From Eumeta japonica (Eukaryota; Arthropoda; Insecta; Lepidoptera; Psychidae), in NCBI GenBank assembly GCA_005406025.1, contig BGZK01001193.1, positions 1 to 64,000 on the forward strand: a DNA stretch of 64,000 nucleotides, written 5' to 3'. The notes under the pieces are model-generated. The model did not search any database, was not told the origin of the DNA, and saw only the letters and a program-made list of their open reading frames with translations. Positions 50,301 through 61,144 of this stretch are shown here, one piece after another. Each line of letters begins with the position of its first letter. The stretch's first letter is position 1. The translations under genes and the position numbers were made by a program.

Positions 50301-53300
50301 TTCTCAACAACGGTCCGTAATGAGAGGTCATCATCAATTTCGTTTTTTAAAATATCATCTTGGAAATCGAAAAATACGCGCTCTAATTAATATTATTTAC
50401 AGTCTAAAAGTTTTTGCAGGTTTTTAGAAACTCACTATTCAGAATACTTAAGAGAGTCCAATTACTATTTATCCAGTTTGTGACTCTTGCTATTTTTTGA
50501 CCGTTACCTTGTCATTTTCAGCGAGATCTGGTACTTTTGGACACATACATGTACGTAGGAGGGGCAACGGTACTGCTAATGGTCTTCACCTACGTCATCG
50601 TGATCATGAAGATCGATTTACTCATTTCGATCATCATAATAATAGAGATATGTAAGTCCGATTTGATACACACACGATGAAACAAAATAATTAAAAATGA
50701 AATTAAAATGATAAAGGAATTAAAATAAAATATTTGATATATTATATGTATTTAATGTTGGGCTCCGAATTGTTAAAATTTCCGAAGATGTGCTTTAATT
50801 TGTGACAAATTTTGATATAACTTAGAAAATTTATTAAACAATTTTTTTTCAATGATATGCATCAATTAACAATACTTAAAATACATCTCTATTAACATTC
50901 CTTCTTGGCTTTTTGCATATTGGTTTCTCTGTTTGATACAAATTTTGAATTTTGTGATTGATTTTCAATTAACTCCCCAATAAAATAGATCTTTGATACT
51001 TTGAACATAACTCAAAACTGGATGAAAAGGCAATATTAAAATCGCTTACCTGTTAATTTTTTGGTTTTCTTTTCGGAACAATATTTGTAGTCTTGCAACA
51101 AATGTAATTATTTTACACTTTATCATCCGTTTTCAAAATGTGTAAATTTATTATATATATAATAATAATATAAACTCACGTCTATTTCCCAGAAAGGTAG
51201 ACACAGACTATAAATTTCCACTTGGTATGATTTTTGCATACTTCTCTTGCCTTACTCACATCCATCAATCTTTCCATGCAAGTTCATACGCCCCTTTTAC
51301 ACCGGGAAAAATTCACAAAGTTTAATGTTCGCGGAAATTAATAAAACATTACCCTAGAAGGGTACTGGCATTGCCAGAGAATCCCTCCCCAGGCTAGTCT
51401 CGGGCAGGCCCATCGTATCTCAGGTTCCGTACTCGAGAGCCCTACGCTCGATTGCGGTGACGAGACTCACCACCCATCACGCCTAGTTCCCCTGAGGGAC
51501 GAAAAGAGGACTTGGGAAGTCCGTTTCTGTACTCTGAATGTGTATGGAGGTATGGATGATAAAGCAGATGATGTCTGCGAACTGATACAAGACTGGAAGG
51601 CGACTGGATATTCTACATGTGAATGAGACTAAAAGGAAAGGTAGTGGTGGAGCAATTAAACGCGGATTCTTTGATATTTATTGGTCTGGTGTCGATCAGA
51701 GCCAACGAAGATGCTGCGGTGTTGGCTTCATCCTATCAGAAAGATTATCTGAATGTGTAAACAGATATGAATGTGTAAGTCCAAGGCTCCTCTGAATCAG
51801 AGTTAAAATTGGATAGATACGGATTTTTATTTTATGTCTATACGCCCCAGGTATGTCCAAACCGTTCAAGGAGCGAAAGCAGTTTTGGGCTGATGTGAGG
51901 GACATATTAGTAAAATGTGACAGAAACAAGAATATAATAGCATTAGGTGATTTTAATGGCTGGGTGGGTGTATAACGGGACGGATATGAGAAAGTCGTAG
52001 GTAAATTTGAAGATAAAAGAGTGAATAAAAATGGTCATTGCCTTCTCCTACCGTGTCAAGAGTTTAACTTTTGTCTGACAAACACTATGTTTGACCACAA
52101 AAGAATACACTCATATATTTGGTGGAGAGGAGAAGACAAAAGCATGATAGACTTTATAATTGTGGATGATCGGTTGAGAACCAAAGTTGTGGATACGAGA
52201 GTGTATCGTGGCGTGAACGTTGGTACAGACCATTTCTTAGTGGTCTATCAAATGAAGGCTTTATGCCAGAGTTAGCGGCACCATGCGAAAATGGTTACTA
52301 TGGAGCTAGAACGAATAAAAGTTGGTAAGCTGCAGGATCAGAATGTAAAAGATGAGTATGTAGAGCAATTGTAATAAAGTTTGGGTGAAATCAAACATTA
52401 TGAATGTTTAGAACTTGATGAATTATGGAAGGTGACGAATGGTAACGGATTAGCTTATTTTAAAAGATAAGCTTAACGATGCTGAAAGTACGTATAAAGA
52501 TGCAAAAATGAGAGCTAAAGAATGTGTGAAAAGATGAAAAAATGAAATAAAAAAACGCTAAATAGGAGATTCTCAGATAATTTCCGGACAAACTAAAAAC
52601 TTTTTGGTATATGGCGAAAAAGGCCCTAAATAGTTCCAAGACATCATGTGAACATGTGATTAGAGACGAAGATGGACTTTTATTAAATAAGGAAAATAAT
52701 GTAAAAGGGCGCTGGACGAATTATTTCATAAGCGTTTTTACATGTGAGGATACAGTTGCAGACGACAATGTTATTGCAACTGAGTATATAAATGATGATA
52801 GAAACGAAAGTGAAATTGCGATTGGTGACATTATGAAAGTATAATAATAAAACATATGAAAATCGGAAAAGCTGCCGGATATGATAGAGTTTTGTCAAAA
52901 ATGTTGAGGGACGGCGGGGGTAAAGTGACAAGTCTGCTGTACCAGTTCTTTAACAAATTATGAAAAAGTTATAGGGTACCTAATGACTGGTGTAAAGCAG
53001 TCATTGTACCCCTCTACAAAGAGAAAGGCTCACGGCAGGTTTTTACAAATTATCTAAAGCGGTAATTTGCGAAACAATTAGCGAAAGCGGCTTATAAAGA
53101 TAAATCTCCTCGGCATCGTTGGTAAACTGTATGAGAAAATTACTATCGGAACAGTTGTGAATGAGACTGAAAATAAGATTTGGGACGTACTAGCGGGATT
53201 TAGAAAAGGGATGAAGTGTACAGACCAAATTTTTGATGTGAAAGTTCTATAGGCGCAGAGTAAGCCGGATTGTTGGCGTGGCCACGCTTGCCGTGGCGAC

Positions 53301-55241
53301 AGATCGCCACATCGTACACACTTACTACCTGTGGACTGTATATATCTATAGTAAAGCGTGGCCACCCGTACACATTACTACATTTTGATTAGTATGATTG
53401 TATTATGATTAATAATTGATTATTAATAATCAATTATTAATTAGTACTGTGACAAGCAATTGTCACAGTAATACCGTCAGAGAAAACATCGGATATAATT
53501 ATTACTGAAGTCACAGATGATATGAATTAAGTTGTGACAACTTGTAATTAATATAGAATTTTTGTATTCAATGAAAATAAATGTTTATTAGATAAATAGT
53601 CATCATTTTCTGTAAAAAATTAAGTCGTCATATTTAATTTTTCCATTATTCCATTATGCTACATTTAGTTCCTATCGTAATCTTGTCTTTGATGCATATT
53701 ACTTGTACAAACTCGATGTTTCACATCTACCAGGCGTCCCGTGACGGCTCACATTTTTTTTCTCTGCGAAATATCCCAGAAAAATTTTTGGGTAGCGGCC
53801 AAAAGATTTTTTATATTTTCGTAGATCTGGAAAAAGCTAATGATAGAGTGAAAAGAAATGATCTATGGAACCCTATCCATGCATGGTGTGAGTAGCGAAT
53901 TGATACAGGCACTGCAATTATACAAGGGGCTCTAGTATTGCATCAGACTAAACGGAGCATACACTGACTGGTTTGACATCCGTAGGGGTATCAGACATGG
54001 ATGTGTAGCTTCACCATGGCTATTCAATCTGTTCATGGATAGTTGTCTGTATGATTTGAAAGAGTATGAGTGTGAACTACGGATGGAAGAGCTGTCTGTC
54101 AAATGCCTCTTGTACGCCGACGATCAGTAATACTTGCACCGTCGACGTGCGGGCTGCAGGAGACGGTAAATAAAATGAATGATTCTGTTACGAAAAGGAC
54201 TATGAAAGTAAATGTCGGTAGGACTAAGGGGGCGGTGTTTCAAAGAGGCGAAAGCACGGCTGAATGTGGTATACAAAAAAAAAGGCGAGAAAGTCGTATA
54301 AGTAAAAAAGTTTGTATACGTGGGTAGTCTATTTACAAATGATGGAAAACATGAGAGAGATCTCGAAAAGAGAGTGAATGCAGGAAATAAAATGAATAGG
54401 GCTTTGCTCGCTATTATGAATAGTAAAAGCGTCACACGACAAGCGTGCTTGGCTATCCATAATGGGGTCCTAACCCGTACGCTTATATATGGTAGTGAAA
54501 GCTGGGTATGGCAGAATAAAAATGAAAGTAGGATTAATGTAGTGAAGATGCAATCTCTGTGTAGTATGTGCGGAATGTTTTGGAAAGATAGATATAGAAA
54601 CAGTGATGTTATAGAGGGGTGTAGTTTGAAAGAAGATGTAGTGACTGGAGTAGAAAGAGATATGTTGCGGTGGCTTGGCCATCTGAAAAGGATGAATAAA
54701 AGTAGACTGACAAAACAAATCTACAGAGCAAATAGGTCGTCAAAGGTCGCCCTAGAAAATCCTATGCATACCATATTGGTGGCATGTTAAAAAAGGGTCA
54801 AATTTTAAGAACATGAAACCGACGAGCTAGCATATAAATATTTTGTTAAATAATTATTTATTTATATAAACTAAATATATCATAATAATTGTATAGTTTA
54901 ATATTTTATTGAGTCCCACATGTACACATGACATACATATTTCGTATCAGAATATTGAAAATTAAGTATAGCTTATCCTTTTAATTATATAATTTACAGT
55001 GTACCAATGCTTTCTGCTATTACTGGTGCGCAGCATAATTGTTAACATTAAGGAAGAACGGAAAAAAAGGGAATCGGAAGATAAAATCGAAAAACAGAAG
55101 AATACAGATCTAGAACTGGGTGAAGAGAGCGCATCCGAACAAGAGTATGAGGTGAACCAAGAAAATCCCGCTCCTGATTACAAAAAGTTGGACACCCTCC
55201 TCGAAACAAGTGATGAAGAAAGTGTCAAAAATGAAAATTGA
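47255..55241 (+). CDS. Gene B: four-pass LAPTM/DUF7027-like membrane protein
   Basis: Four exons (47255-47374, 48835-48996, 50522-50651, 55000-55241) splice with GT-AG borders, phases 0, 0 and 1, into 217 residues. The N-terminus carries HCCW..P.H.GALLLGYLNL (residues 18-37), the Cys-Cys plus first membrane segment typical of LAPTM4-like and insect DUF7027-type proteins. A first loop follows with an NES glycosylation site (49-51). A weaker second membrane segment ends in FLVGVHRRDLVLLD (88-101). Third and fourth segments span about 104-122 and 126-150, ending VRSIIVNIKEER. The cytosolic tail is charged (KKRESEDKIEKQ, then Glu-rich) and contains YKKL and DTLLE, which resemble endosomal/lysosomal sorting signals. 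LAPTM proteins sit in late endosomes and lysosomes; for this one location is inferred. No PPxY motif is present. A decayed LINE occupies intron 3. A tandem paralog follows at 60689. Confidence 0.8.
48545..48740 (-). repeat. Repeat fragment in gene B intron 1
   Basis: The - strand phrase agcacgtcaagcagtcggtc ccggac is shared with the SINE-like element at 24640-24860. It lies about 95 bp before the exon 2 acceptor. The 60-codon open frame across it is not coding. Confidence 0.45.
48835..48996 (+). CDS. Gene B exon 2
   Basis: The acceptor catttcag ends at 48834, and the donor gtgatt starts at 48997, both in phase 0. It encodes residues 41-94, from IVTLLSTVNES to LFLVGVHR. The open frame runs on into the intron to 49170 through a hexamer-periodic tract, so the exon end is set by the donor, by the phase match to exon 3, and by the aligned exon end in gene C. 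Confidence 0.75.
49050..49170 (-). repeat. Hexamer-periodic tract, copy 8, in gene B intron 2
   Basis: Units gatccc, gaccct, ggtcct, gttctc, gacgtc, then tatcga, tctcga, tatcga begin about 65 bp after the exon 2 donor. They keep the exon frame open for 58 more codons, which could mislead gene prediction. Confidence 0.55.
49286..49337. repeat. 23-bp hairpin in gene B intron 2
   Basis: Arms at 49286-49308 (starting ctagtatgctgtgatacgga) and 49315-49337 pair with one mismatch around the six-base loop ggataa. The region contains one more catac repeat just outside. It lies on the gene B sense strand and would be transcribed with the intron. Confidence 0.85.
50040..50365 (-). pseudogene. Retroelement-derived fragment in gene B intron 2
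   Basis: The - strand gives KNEIDDDLSLRTVVEKMIGN followed by DESWEAVRTFCEKIM, and after a frame change GKEAAEQKCED. This 'VVE.MI.NDESWEAVR.FCE..L..KEAAE' wording recalls the first open frame or N-terminal part of insect retroelements. It ends about 155 bp before the exon 3 acceptor. Family is unassigned. Confidence 0.45.
50522..50651 (+). CDS. Gene B exon 3
   Basis: The acceptor tcattttcag ends at 50521 and the donor gtaagt starts at 50652, leaving phase 1. It encodes RDLVLLDTYMYVGG and the hydrophobic run up to IIIIIEI (residues 95-137) plus the first base of codon 138. Confidence 0.78.
51165..51300 (-). mobile_element. LINE-A 3' end, antisense
   Basis: Read on the - strand this gives gaacttgcatggaaagattg atggatgtgagtaaggcaag and ctttctgggaaatagac, ending in an (att)n run. 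It is the LINE-A 3' region as seen at 6560-6690 and 61290-61420. It sits directly before the sense copy, head to head. Confidence 0.75.
51330..54835 (+). mobile_element. LINE-A, decayed near-full-length copy in gene B intron 3
   Basis: An APE-type endonuclease comes first: VCTLNVYGGMDD, APGMSKPFKERKQFWADVRD, ALGDFNGWVG, then SMIDFIIVDDRL and GTDHFLVV, with positions near 51525-52260. A linker follows, then reverse transcriptase: AGFRKGMKCTDQIFDVK, FVDLEKANDRVKRNDLW (first Asp block), RRGIRHGCVASPWLFNLFMD and the catalytic YADD at 54113-54124. The C-terminal part runs GSLFTNDGKHERDLEKRVNA ... YGSESWVWQNKNES ... MLRWLGHLKRMNKSR. Many stops and frameshifts, including a stop right after YADDQ, show it is dead. 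Another sequence interrupts it at about 53246-53758. The 3' terminal region after gacgagctagcat is missing. Clade is uncertain (RTE- or CR1-like by look). Confidence 0.8.
53246..53758. mobile_element. Insertion nested within LINE-A
   Basis: The LINE frame stops aligning after QIFDVKVL and resumes at RNIPEKFLG, with about 510 bp of unrelated sequence between. The insert has the palindrome gcgtggccacgc, the hairpin gtggcgacagatcgccac, and direct repeats cgtacacacttacta / cgtacacattacta. It also holds the perfect palindrome taattgattattaataatca atta (about 53413-53436) and an 11-bp hairpin (53445-53470). No coding sequence. Its family is unknown. Confidence 0.55.
55000..55241 (+). CDS. Gene B exon 4
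   Basis: The acceptor aatttacag ends at 54999. The split codon gives Leu138, followed by YQCFLLLLVRSIIVNIKEER and the acidic tail to the TGA stop. An apparent GTG start at the exon edge is an artefact of the acceptor sequence. Confidence 0.8.
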
Positions 55242-55438
55242 ACAATCCAAAAAAGTATTAAAAATATTCACAAAATCGAATGAAACACTACGACTGAATT
55301 GAAACATATTTACAATGTTGTAGGGCATTGTATACGTCTCATTGACGTTGAATATGAAATAGAAATACGTCTTAGTTTAAATATTAAAAAGATTTTATAA
55401 AACTTAGCTCTGCCTATGGCTATAAATTTTTGATCATT

Positions 55439-55444
55439 AATAAA
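55439..55444 (+). terminator. Poly(A) signal of gene B
   Basis: AATAAA lies 198 bp after the gene B stop in AT-rich sequence, giving a plausible short 3' UTR. Confidence 0.5.
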
Positions 55445-55499
55445 ATTTCGTTCTTAAACATGCTTTTGATTTCATTTCTAATAGTAATTTTTAAAAAGT

Positions 55500-55680
55500 A
55501 TTTGTAATTTTGATTTCTCTCTATTTCCCCATCTCTCCCTTACCCTTTCACTCCATATCTGAGGAAAAGATTGAAAGGCAAAAAGGTAAAAGAGAGAAAT
55601 GAAAGGAGGCTCTCACCTCTCCCTTTTGCCTTTTAATCTTTATCTCCCTTTAATCCTCTTCGATTTCTAATCATATGGCT
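55500..55680. repeat. Pyrimidine/purine-rich inverted repeat
   Basis: Arms aagattgaaaggcaaaaagg (55567-55586) and cccttttgccttttaatctt (55621-55640) pair with two mismatches. The pairing extends imperfectly outward through tctcccttt-type runs. Low-complexity sequence with no coding content. Confidence 0.65.
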
Positions 55681-56221
55681 ACCAGGTATCAAATTTTATC
55701 AAAAATGATTAAACCTCTGGCTAATTATAAAAAAAAACGAATAAACAAATATACATAAAATAGACAGCATATTTTATGTAATTTTGTTTTTTTTGTGTAG
55801 ATTGATAATATCATACGAGTATAACAATTTATTAAATTCATTTAATCCTTTATTTAATTATAATAAAATGTAGAAACAAACAATGAAATAGACATATTGT
55901 AAATTGTACTTTATGCGATGGTACGTTTTATCAGTGTAACAAAGTTCATTACAAGAATACATACAGATAAATAGAGACAACACTGTTGTCTGTCCCAGTC
56001 ATTACTCCTTCCAGGGATAGCAGAACCCTTCTGCCCTATCCTTATTATATATATATAACTTTCAAGAGGTCTTCAACATTTCAAGAGACTTGAAAAAAAA
56101 ATTAAACAGAAAATCCATTCCTTTTATATTTTAAACTTATCCATTTTTTATGATACATTAAACTAAATTATTTTTTATGAACAAGTTTTTTATGAACAAG
56201 TAGAGACAAATCCAACTGGAA

Positions 56222-56471
56222 TTTTGTTTCAGCTGAGTGCATTAGGATGCACATCAATTACACGCGTGCGCAGAATACTAAACAGGGTATTAGGATCTCG
56301 ACAGATACCGTTGAGGATTTCAGAAAACTCAACAAATTTCTTATTAATAGAAATATCCCGTTCCATACTTTTGCGCTTGAGGAGGAGCGCAAAGTAAAGG
56401 TTGTCATAAAAGGGATACCTCTTGAATTAGAGACTACTGATATCATGGATGATCTTACAAACAATTTCTAA
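56222..56471 (+). pseudogene. LINE ORF1 (Gag-like) fragment with Pre-C2HC domain
   Basis: The frame reads GIRISTDTVEDFRKLNKFLI, then PFHTFALEEERKVKVVIKGI and PLELETTDIMDDL. The 'R..KVVI.GIP.....DI..DL' block is the Pre-C2HC domain of Gag-like ORF1 proteins from Jockey/X-type insect LINEs. The zinc knuckles that should follow are absent because the sequence changes to another element at about 56465. Confidence 0.75.
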
Positions 56472-56645
56472 ATACCATCTCCAAGGTTGCCGAAAACAGT
56501 TTTGGTGATACGGGGTCACCTTGCCGGACTCTCTCAATAGGTAACTCGTCTACTGTTGTTTCCAGTTTGATTTGTGCTTTGCTGTTTGAGGCTTTCGAAG
56601 CAAATAATCAACCGTAGATCATATACATGTACTGCGGCAAGTCCT
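56462..56645 (-). pseudogene. RTE-like reverse-transcriptase fragment, - part
   Basis: The - strand frame gives KAQIKLETTVDELPIERVRQ followed by GDPVSPKLFSATLEMVF. It is the 'GVRQGDPLSPKLF' block of reverse transcriptase, in the form seen in RTE-type elements. It is short and ends at a stop. The preceding part of the same enzyme lies inverted at 56675-56830. Confidence 0.75.
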
Positions 56646-56674
56646 ACAAAAATAGAAAGAATATAATAAAATCT

Positions 56675-56830
56675 ATTATCTGGGATTTGTTGATTATAAT
56701 ATGGCTTTTGACTCATTGGAACATGATTCTATATGGAAAGCATTACATGTGCAGGGAATACAAAGAAAGTGTATATAAATACTAAAAAAATATATATCTT
56801 ATATGATATTATATAGTGTTAAATAATAAT
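56675..56830 (+). pseudogene. RTE-like reverse-transcriptase fragment, + part
   Basis: The + strand gives GFVDYNMAFDSLEHDSIWKA then LHVQGIQRKCI and ILKKYIS. It is the 'FVDYEKAFDSVEH' first catalytic-Asp block and the helix behind it. In an intact element this part directly precedes the block found on the - strand at 56462-56645. Confidence 0.75.
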
Positions 56831-56838
56831 TTCATTCA

Positions 56839-57033
56839 GTGATAACATCTTTTTCTAGGCGATGCATAATGAGGAAAACGCAAACGGTACAGTTTGTTGC
56901 GATCCGGACATTGTTTACTACGTTTGTGCCCAATTATTTCCCAATAATAAAAACTTATGAATTGGTTTCGTTCGGGCTCAAGGCACTGAAGTTGGCTTCG
57001 AATGCGGGATATTGTGGGATAGCATGCGAGTAG
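56839..57033 (+). other. Unassigned open segment after an acceptor-like site
   Basis: An acceptor-like tttttctag precedes an open stretch of 64 codons. A second frame gives NANGTVCCDPDIVYYVCAQL before a stop, and then AQGTEVGFECGILWDSM with RVVAISVFMSYVV. It lies where an upstream exon of gene C would be expected. The resemblance to gene B exon 2 is too weak to call. Confidence 0.2.
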
Positions 57034-57039
57034 TTGCAA

Positions 57040-58520
57040 TCTCTGTGTTCATGTCGTACGTTGTTTTGTCATCTTTATAAAACATTTTACATGTCCGTGA
57101 AGTTATTTATGTAATGCTAAATGTGATAAATAAAAAATAAATAAGAGATATCTTTCTTTTTGGATCATACGCATTTCATTTTTAATAATACAAGAAATTG
57201 GTTGTAGTCTGTATTATTCTACCTTTAAAAAAGGCATTGTTTGCGTACTCTGTCGTGAACATAGTGAGTTATTGTACATTATTATATGAAATACATAATA
57301 TTAGTAATAAGAAGTAAACGTTGTAGTATTTAAACGCTATTTTTTAACATACCATTTACGTACAATGCACACAACTCGGTTTTTTTCTGTTTGGACTACC
57401 AGTTTGCAATCAACCCCGGATTTTGTTATGAACTTTCTTTACTTTTTATTTAATACAAATAATACTTTACGAGTAAAGCAGCACATGACTAAAATTGTAT
57501 TGCAATTAAATAATTTAAATAAAAAACATGCATATCTAATGTAATATTAATTATAATTTCGCCTAAAATCGCATGAAGTACGCAAGTCTGATCTACGAAT
57601 TATATATCATCAAAACATTATACGTAAATTATATACTGTTAGAAATGTTGCGCTAATTATTTAATTTAATTTAATGTGCTGACTATTAGTAAAAATTAGT
57701 GTATGGAGGAATCCAATTATTCTTGTAAATCAATGTTCTTATTCTTAGTAAAGTTTATATGAATATCGGGGATGAATTATAGAAGGTAAAAGCTTTAAAC
57801 TTATAGCACAATTTATAATTGAAGGCAGTCAGTAACGTACATTAATAATGCTTTAGTGTAATAATTTCTACATTATATATAACCTATACAGGTCGGCACT
57901 AGCGAACGCCGTGTATGAACGTAAGCAGGATATTAACATTTTGGACATCTATATTATCGAAAGAAGAATATCAATTCAAAGGAATAGCTTTTAGATTGAT
58001 CAATTGTTTTAAATTATCATTATAAAGTAACGATTTCTAAAAATAATTACTTTTAAATATTAAGTTTTAATTCAAGTGCTCCATATTAAATCGAGTTTAC
58101 AACGATAGTTGAGATACAATATGCTTATCGGTGCCAAAGGCGCGGCCTTCACCTTGGCCTTGCCCGCACTGTGACGTCTAACTTCTTCTTGATGCAAGCC
58201 CCAGTCAAACATGATAATTTGGTAATAATGAAGTTATTAGTTATTGATGATTACCATTAATTATTGATGGTAATATTGAGGAAAGTACTTTGTGATCGAA
58301 AATCTTCTTTAACCAATATTGTTTAACAAAATGAGGAAGAACTATCTCATCGCACAGCGATCATACGGATCAATATTTTACTGCAAACATTAAGTTGACT
58401 TCGATATTATAGGCATGAACGAACAAACAGATATCCAGTATCGTTTAATATTACTTGAGAGCGGGTTTGCGGAAATAAAAAAAATGTTACTGAAGAATTA
58501 TTACCAAATTTTTTTTTATG
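57040..58520. other. AT-rich stretch between genes B and C
   Basis: No gene or recognisable repeat. Confidence 0.5.
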
Positions 58521-58524
58521 TTAG

Positions 58525-59335
58525 AATACAGTTGCAGACGACAATGCCACTACAATTGAATGTATGATTGATTATGAAAATAAAAATGAAAAGCTGAGAA
58601 AGCTGCCACATGTAATAGAATTTCGTTAAAAGTGCACACAGATTACCGGGGTATAGAGATATAATATAATTAAACTTACTCTACAAGTGTTGGAATAGTC
58701 GTACATTGCATAATGATATGTGGAAGGCTGTAATTATACGTATCTATAAAGGGAAAAGCTAATTACTGACAACTTTACTAACATGTTAGAAATATTGGAA
58801 GAAAAGTAATTTTAGGAAATAAAGAGAATGGAATCTTAATTGTTGTTATTTATATTAAAAATACCTCAGGACAAGCGCATTGTGCTATTTATTATGGAGT
58901 TCTGGTATTTACTCTTAGGTACGACAATGAAATCTGGGTGCGTCAGAAGAAACATAAAAATAAAATCTATGCAGTGGAGATGCGACTGCTGTGTAGTACG
59001 TGTGGAGTGTAATTGAAAGTTACATACGAGAATAGTGATGTCATAGAACGATCTGATTTGAAAGATATTGTAACTAGAAAAGAAAGAGGAATATTTCTGA
59101 GGTTTGGCCGTCTAGAAAGGATGAATGAAATTAAGCTGACAAAATAAATTTATAAAGCGCATGAATATGATGGAAGGATAATCAATGAATGCTCTAGAAA
59201 ACTTTATGCAGATCAAATAGATGGACTAAGTTTTGACACTTGACCGACTTGTTTACATGAAATGATTAATGAATGTTAGTGAAGCTTAAAGGGTATGTAA
59301 AGCTTGAACCGTGCCAAAATTTGTGGTCCCTGTCC
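58525..59335 (+). mobile_element. LINE-A, old decayed copy
   Basis: Fragments follow the LINE-A order: acagttgcagacgacaatgc (as at 52755), then at 58870-59000 a match to the QA.LAI.NGVL..TL.YGSE.WV block, ERSDLKD-like sequence with TRKERGIFLRFGRLERMNE, and a degenerate 3' region. More stops and indels than in the copy at 51330-54835 suggest an older insertion. The reverse-transcriptase core is deleted. Confidence 0.65.
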
Positions 59336-59339
59336 ATTT

Positions 59340-60688
59340 TTTCACGAATGACGAGTGTGTTTAAAAAAAAATTAGAATTTGTAAACATATTTAGTTTCCC
59401 AACTGAAGTAATTTCAATTACTTAACTACCTCGAAATAACTATCTTAAAAATGGCATGAAACAGTATTCTAAAGCATTTCGTAAGTTGATTTTCCTCTAC
59501 TTCTACGCATTTTATCTCTTTTAATTTTTACTATTGTATATAATTTCGACGCCAATGTCGTGTCAGGTTTTAAGAATGTATACATTGGAAATTTGAATAG
59601 TAATACATATACCCAACTAGTTTGAGAATATCGATCACTTCACATGTATCCAATACATTATACACGTTGATGGAGGCCCGATGACGAAACCGTAAGACGG
59701 ATAAGGTAAAATTTTGGCGGTTGATACGTTGCGTTTTGATTAGTCCTTTTTATTGTGTGCACGGTAACAAGCTTTATGTGACCGCACCGGATAATTGGTA
59801 CAGGAAATCCAGTGTTTCGGTTCGACTACGTCAAGTGAAGGTCTCATCGAAGCCAAAGCGAGAAACGTGACGAAGTCTGAATAGTACGAAGAGTCGACGA
59901 GAAAGAAAAATGAAACCGTAATATTGAATAAAAAAATGCTCAATTCGTTGAGAACAAGAAAATTATTATCTATAGAGTTATATGTAATTTAGTATTATAA
60001 TATTTCAAACAATCTAGAAATTGTCGGAATGTGAATATCTTTTTAATAAGATCAATTTAATTTGAAGTTAATTTACTTTATTTTTAATAATATCTTTATT
60101 CCAGATTAAAGATATTAGGCCTTATACTCTCGATGCTTGTCAAATGTGGATTGTCTATAATTCACACGAAGTTTTTCCTTTGAGATTGTTTATGTTATAA
60201 TATACATCAACAATATCACAGGAAAAATTAAATACATTGTTTCAGGAAACTTTCAGAGTAAATCACTTTAATAGTTTAAAGTTTTCTCTTAAACAGGACT
60301 TTGCACTATAAGGTGGACACTGCATATTCAACAAGATAACGGTGTTTTAAAAAGACTCGAAAGAAGTAGAATGTCCCTCACCATCGACTGCATTTCTTAT
60401 TTGCTTTCCAAGAACATTTGCTAGTCTGTGGTTTTGATAACAGCTACGATTTTTGAAAATGGGATGAAAACGCCATTTCAATTTTTTGTCAGGAATTATA
60501 ATTAAAGTTTTTATTGCAGTTTAATTTCTTGGAAATTATTCAATTATGCAGTCCGAATACCACTATTATGTCCTAAAATTTCCTTGTGTTTCAGCTTCGT
60601 GCCCGTTTTTCAATATTTTCGCAAATGGCCAATTTAAATTAATATCATGTTATTTTATTTTTAATTGCTGTTGATATACGACGTTATA
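59340..60688. other. AT-rich stretch before gene C
   Basis: No clear gene. Acceptor-like sites at 60104 (ttattccag) and 60594 (gtgtttcag) precede short open stretches of 30 and 15 codons that show no similarity to gene B. The N-terminal exon expected for gene C was not found. Confidence 0.45.
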
Positions 60689-60787
60689 ATGGAGGCACTT
60701 AGTCACGGTTCCGTCTTTGGAATTCTTATAACATTATTTTTCGTCGACATGGCGTTTAGTGCTGTTTTGCTTAATGGATTACATAAG
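60689..60787 (+). CDS. Gene C first visible exon
   Basis: It encodes MEALSHGSVFGILITLFFVD and the rest of one membrane segment, ending NGLHK at donor gtatat (60788) in phase 0. An in-frame TAA lies nine codons upstream of the ATG and no acceptor is obvious, so it may be the true start. Confidence 0.55.
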
Positions 60788-61144
60788 GTATATGCAATAT
60801 TATATTAATACCATTTATCTTTGAATATTCGTTATATAAATGATATGTAACAATGAGTGGTTAAAATTAATGTCCCTGATCAGTAACAAATTTATCAGTG
60901 TGTTTTTAACTGGTCTTGTGCCTCGAAGAGCACGTTAAACAATCAGTCCTGAATGCTGTCGGCGCATTGGTGACAAGGTTCTTCAAAAGCTTAATGTCCA
61001 GATTTTGTAATTAAAAAAAATAATTCTGGAAGTATCGTCTCTACAATGGGATGAGGAGAACCTGAAGCCTCCAAGACAATTTCTTGCATAAGTCCACTCG
61101 CGTGCGATTTTAATTTGACAATTTTTTTTGTATAGATATTAAAA

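Noticed and set aside
60105..60200. Possible exon of gene C after ttattccag
   Set aside because: About 30 codons are open but there is no proper donor at the end and no similarity to any part of gene B.
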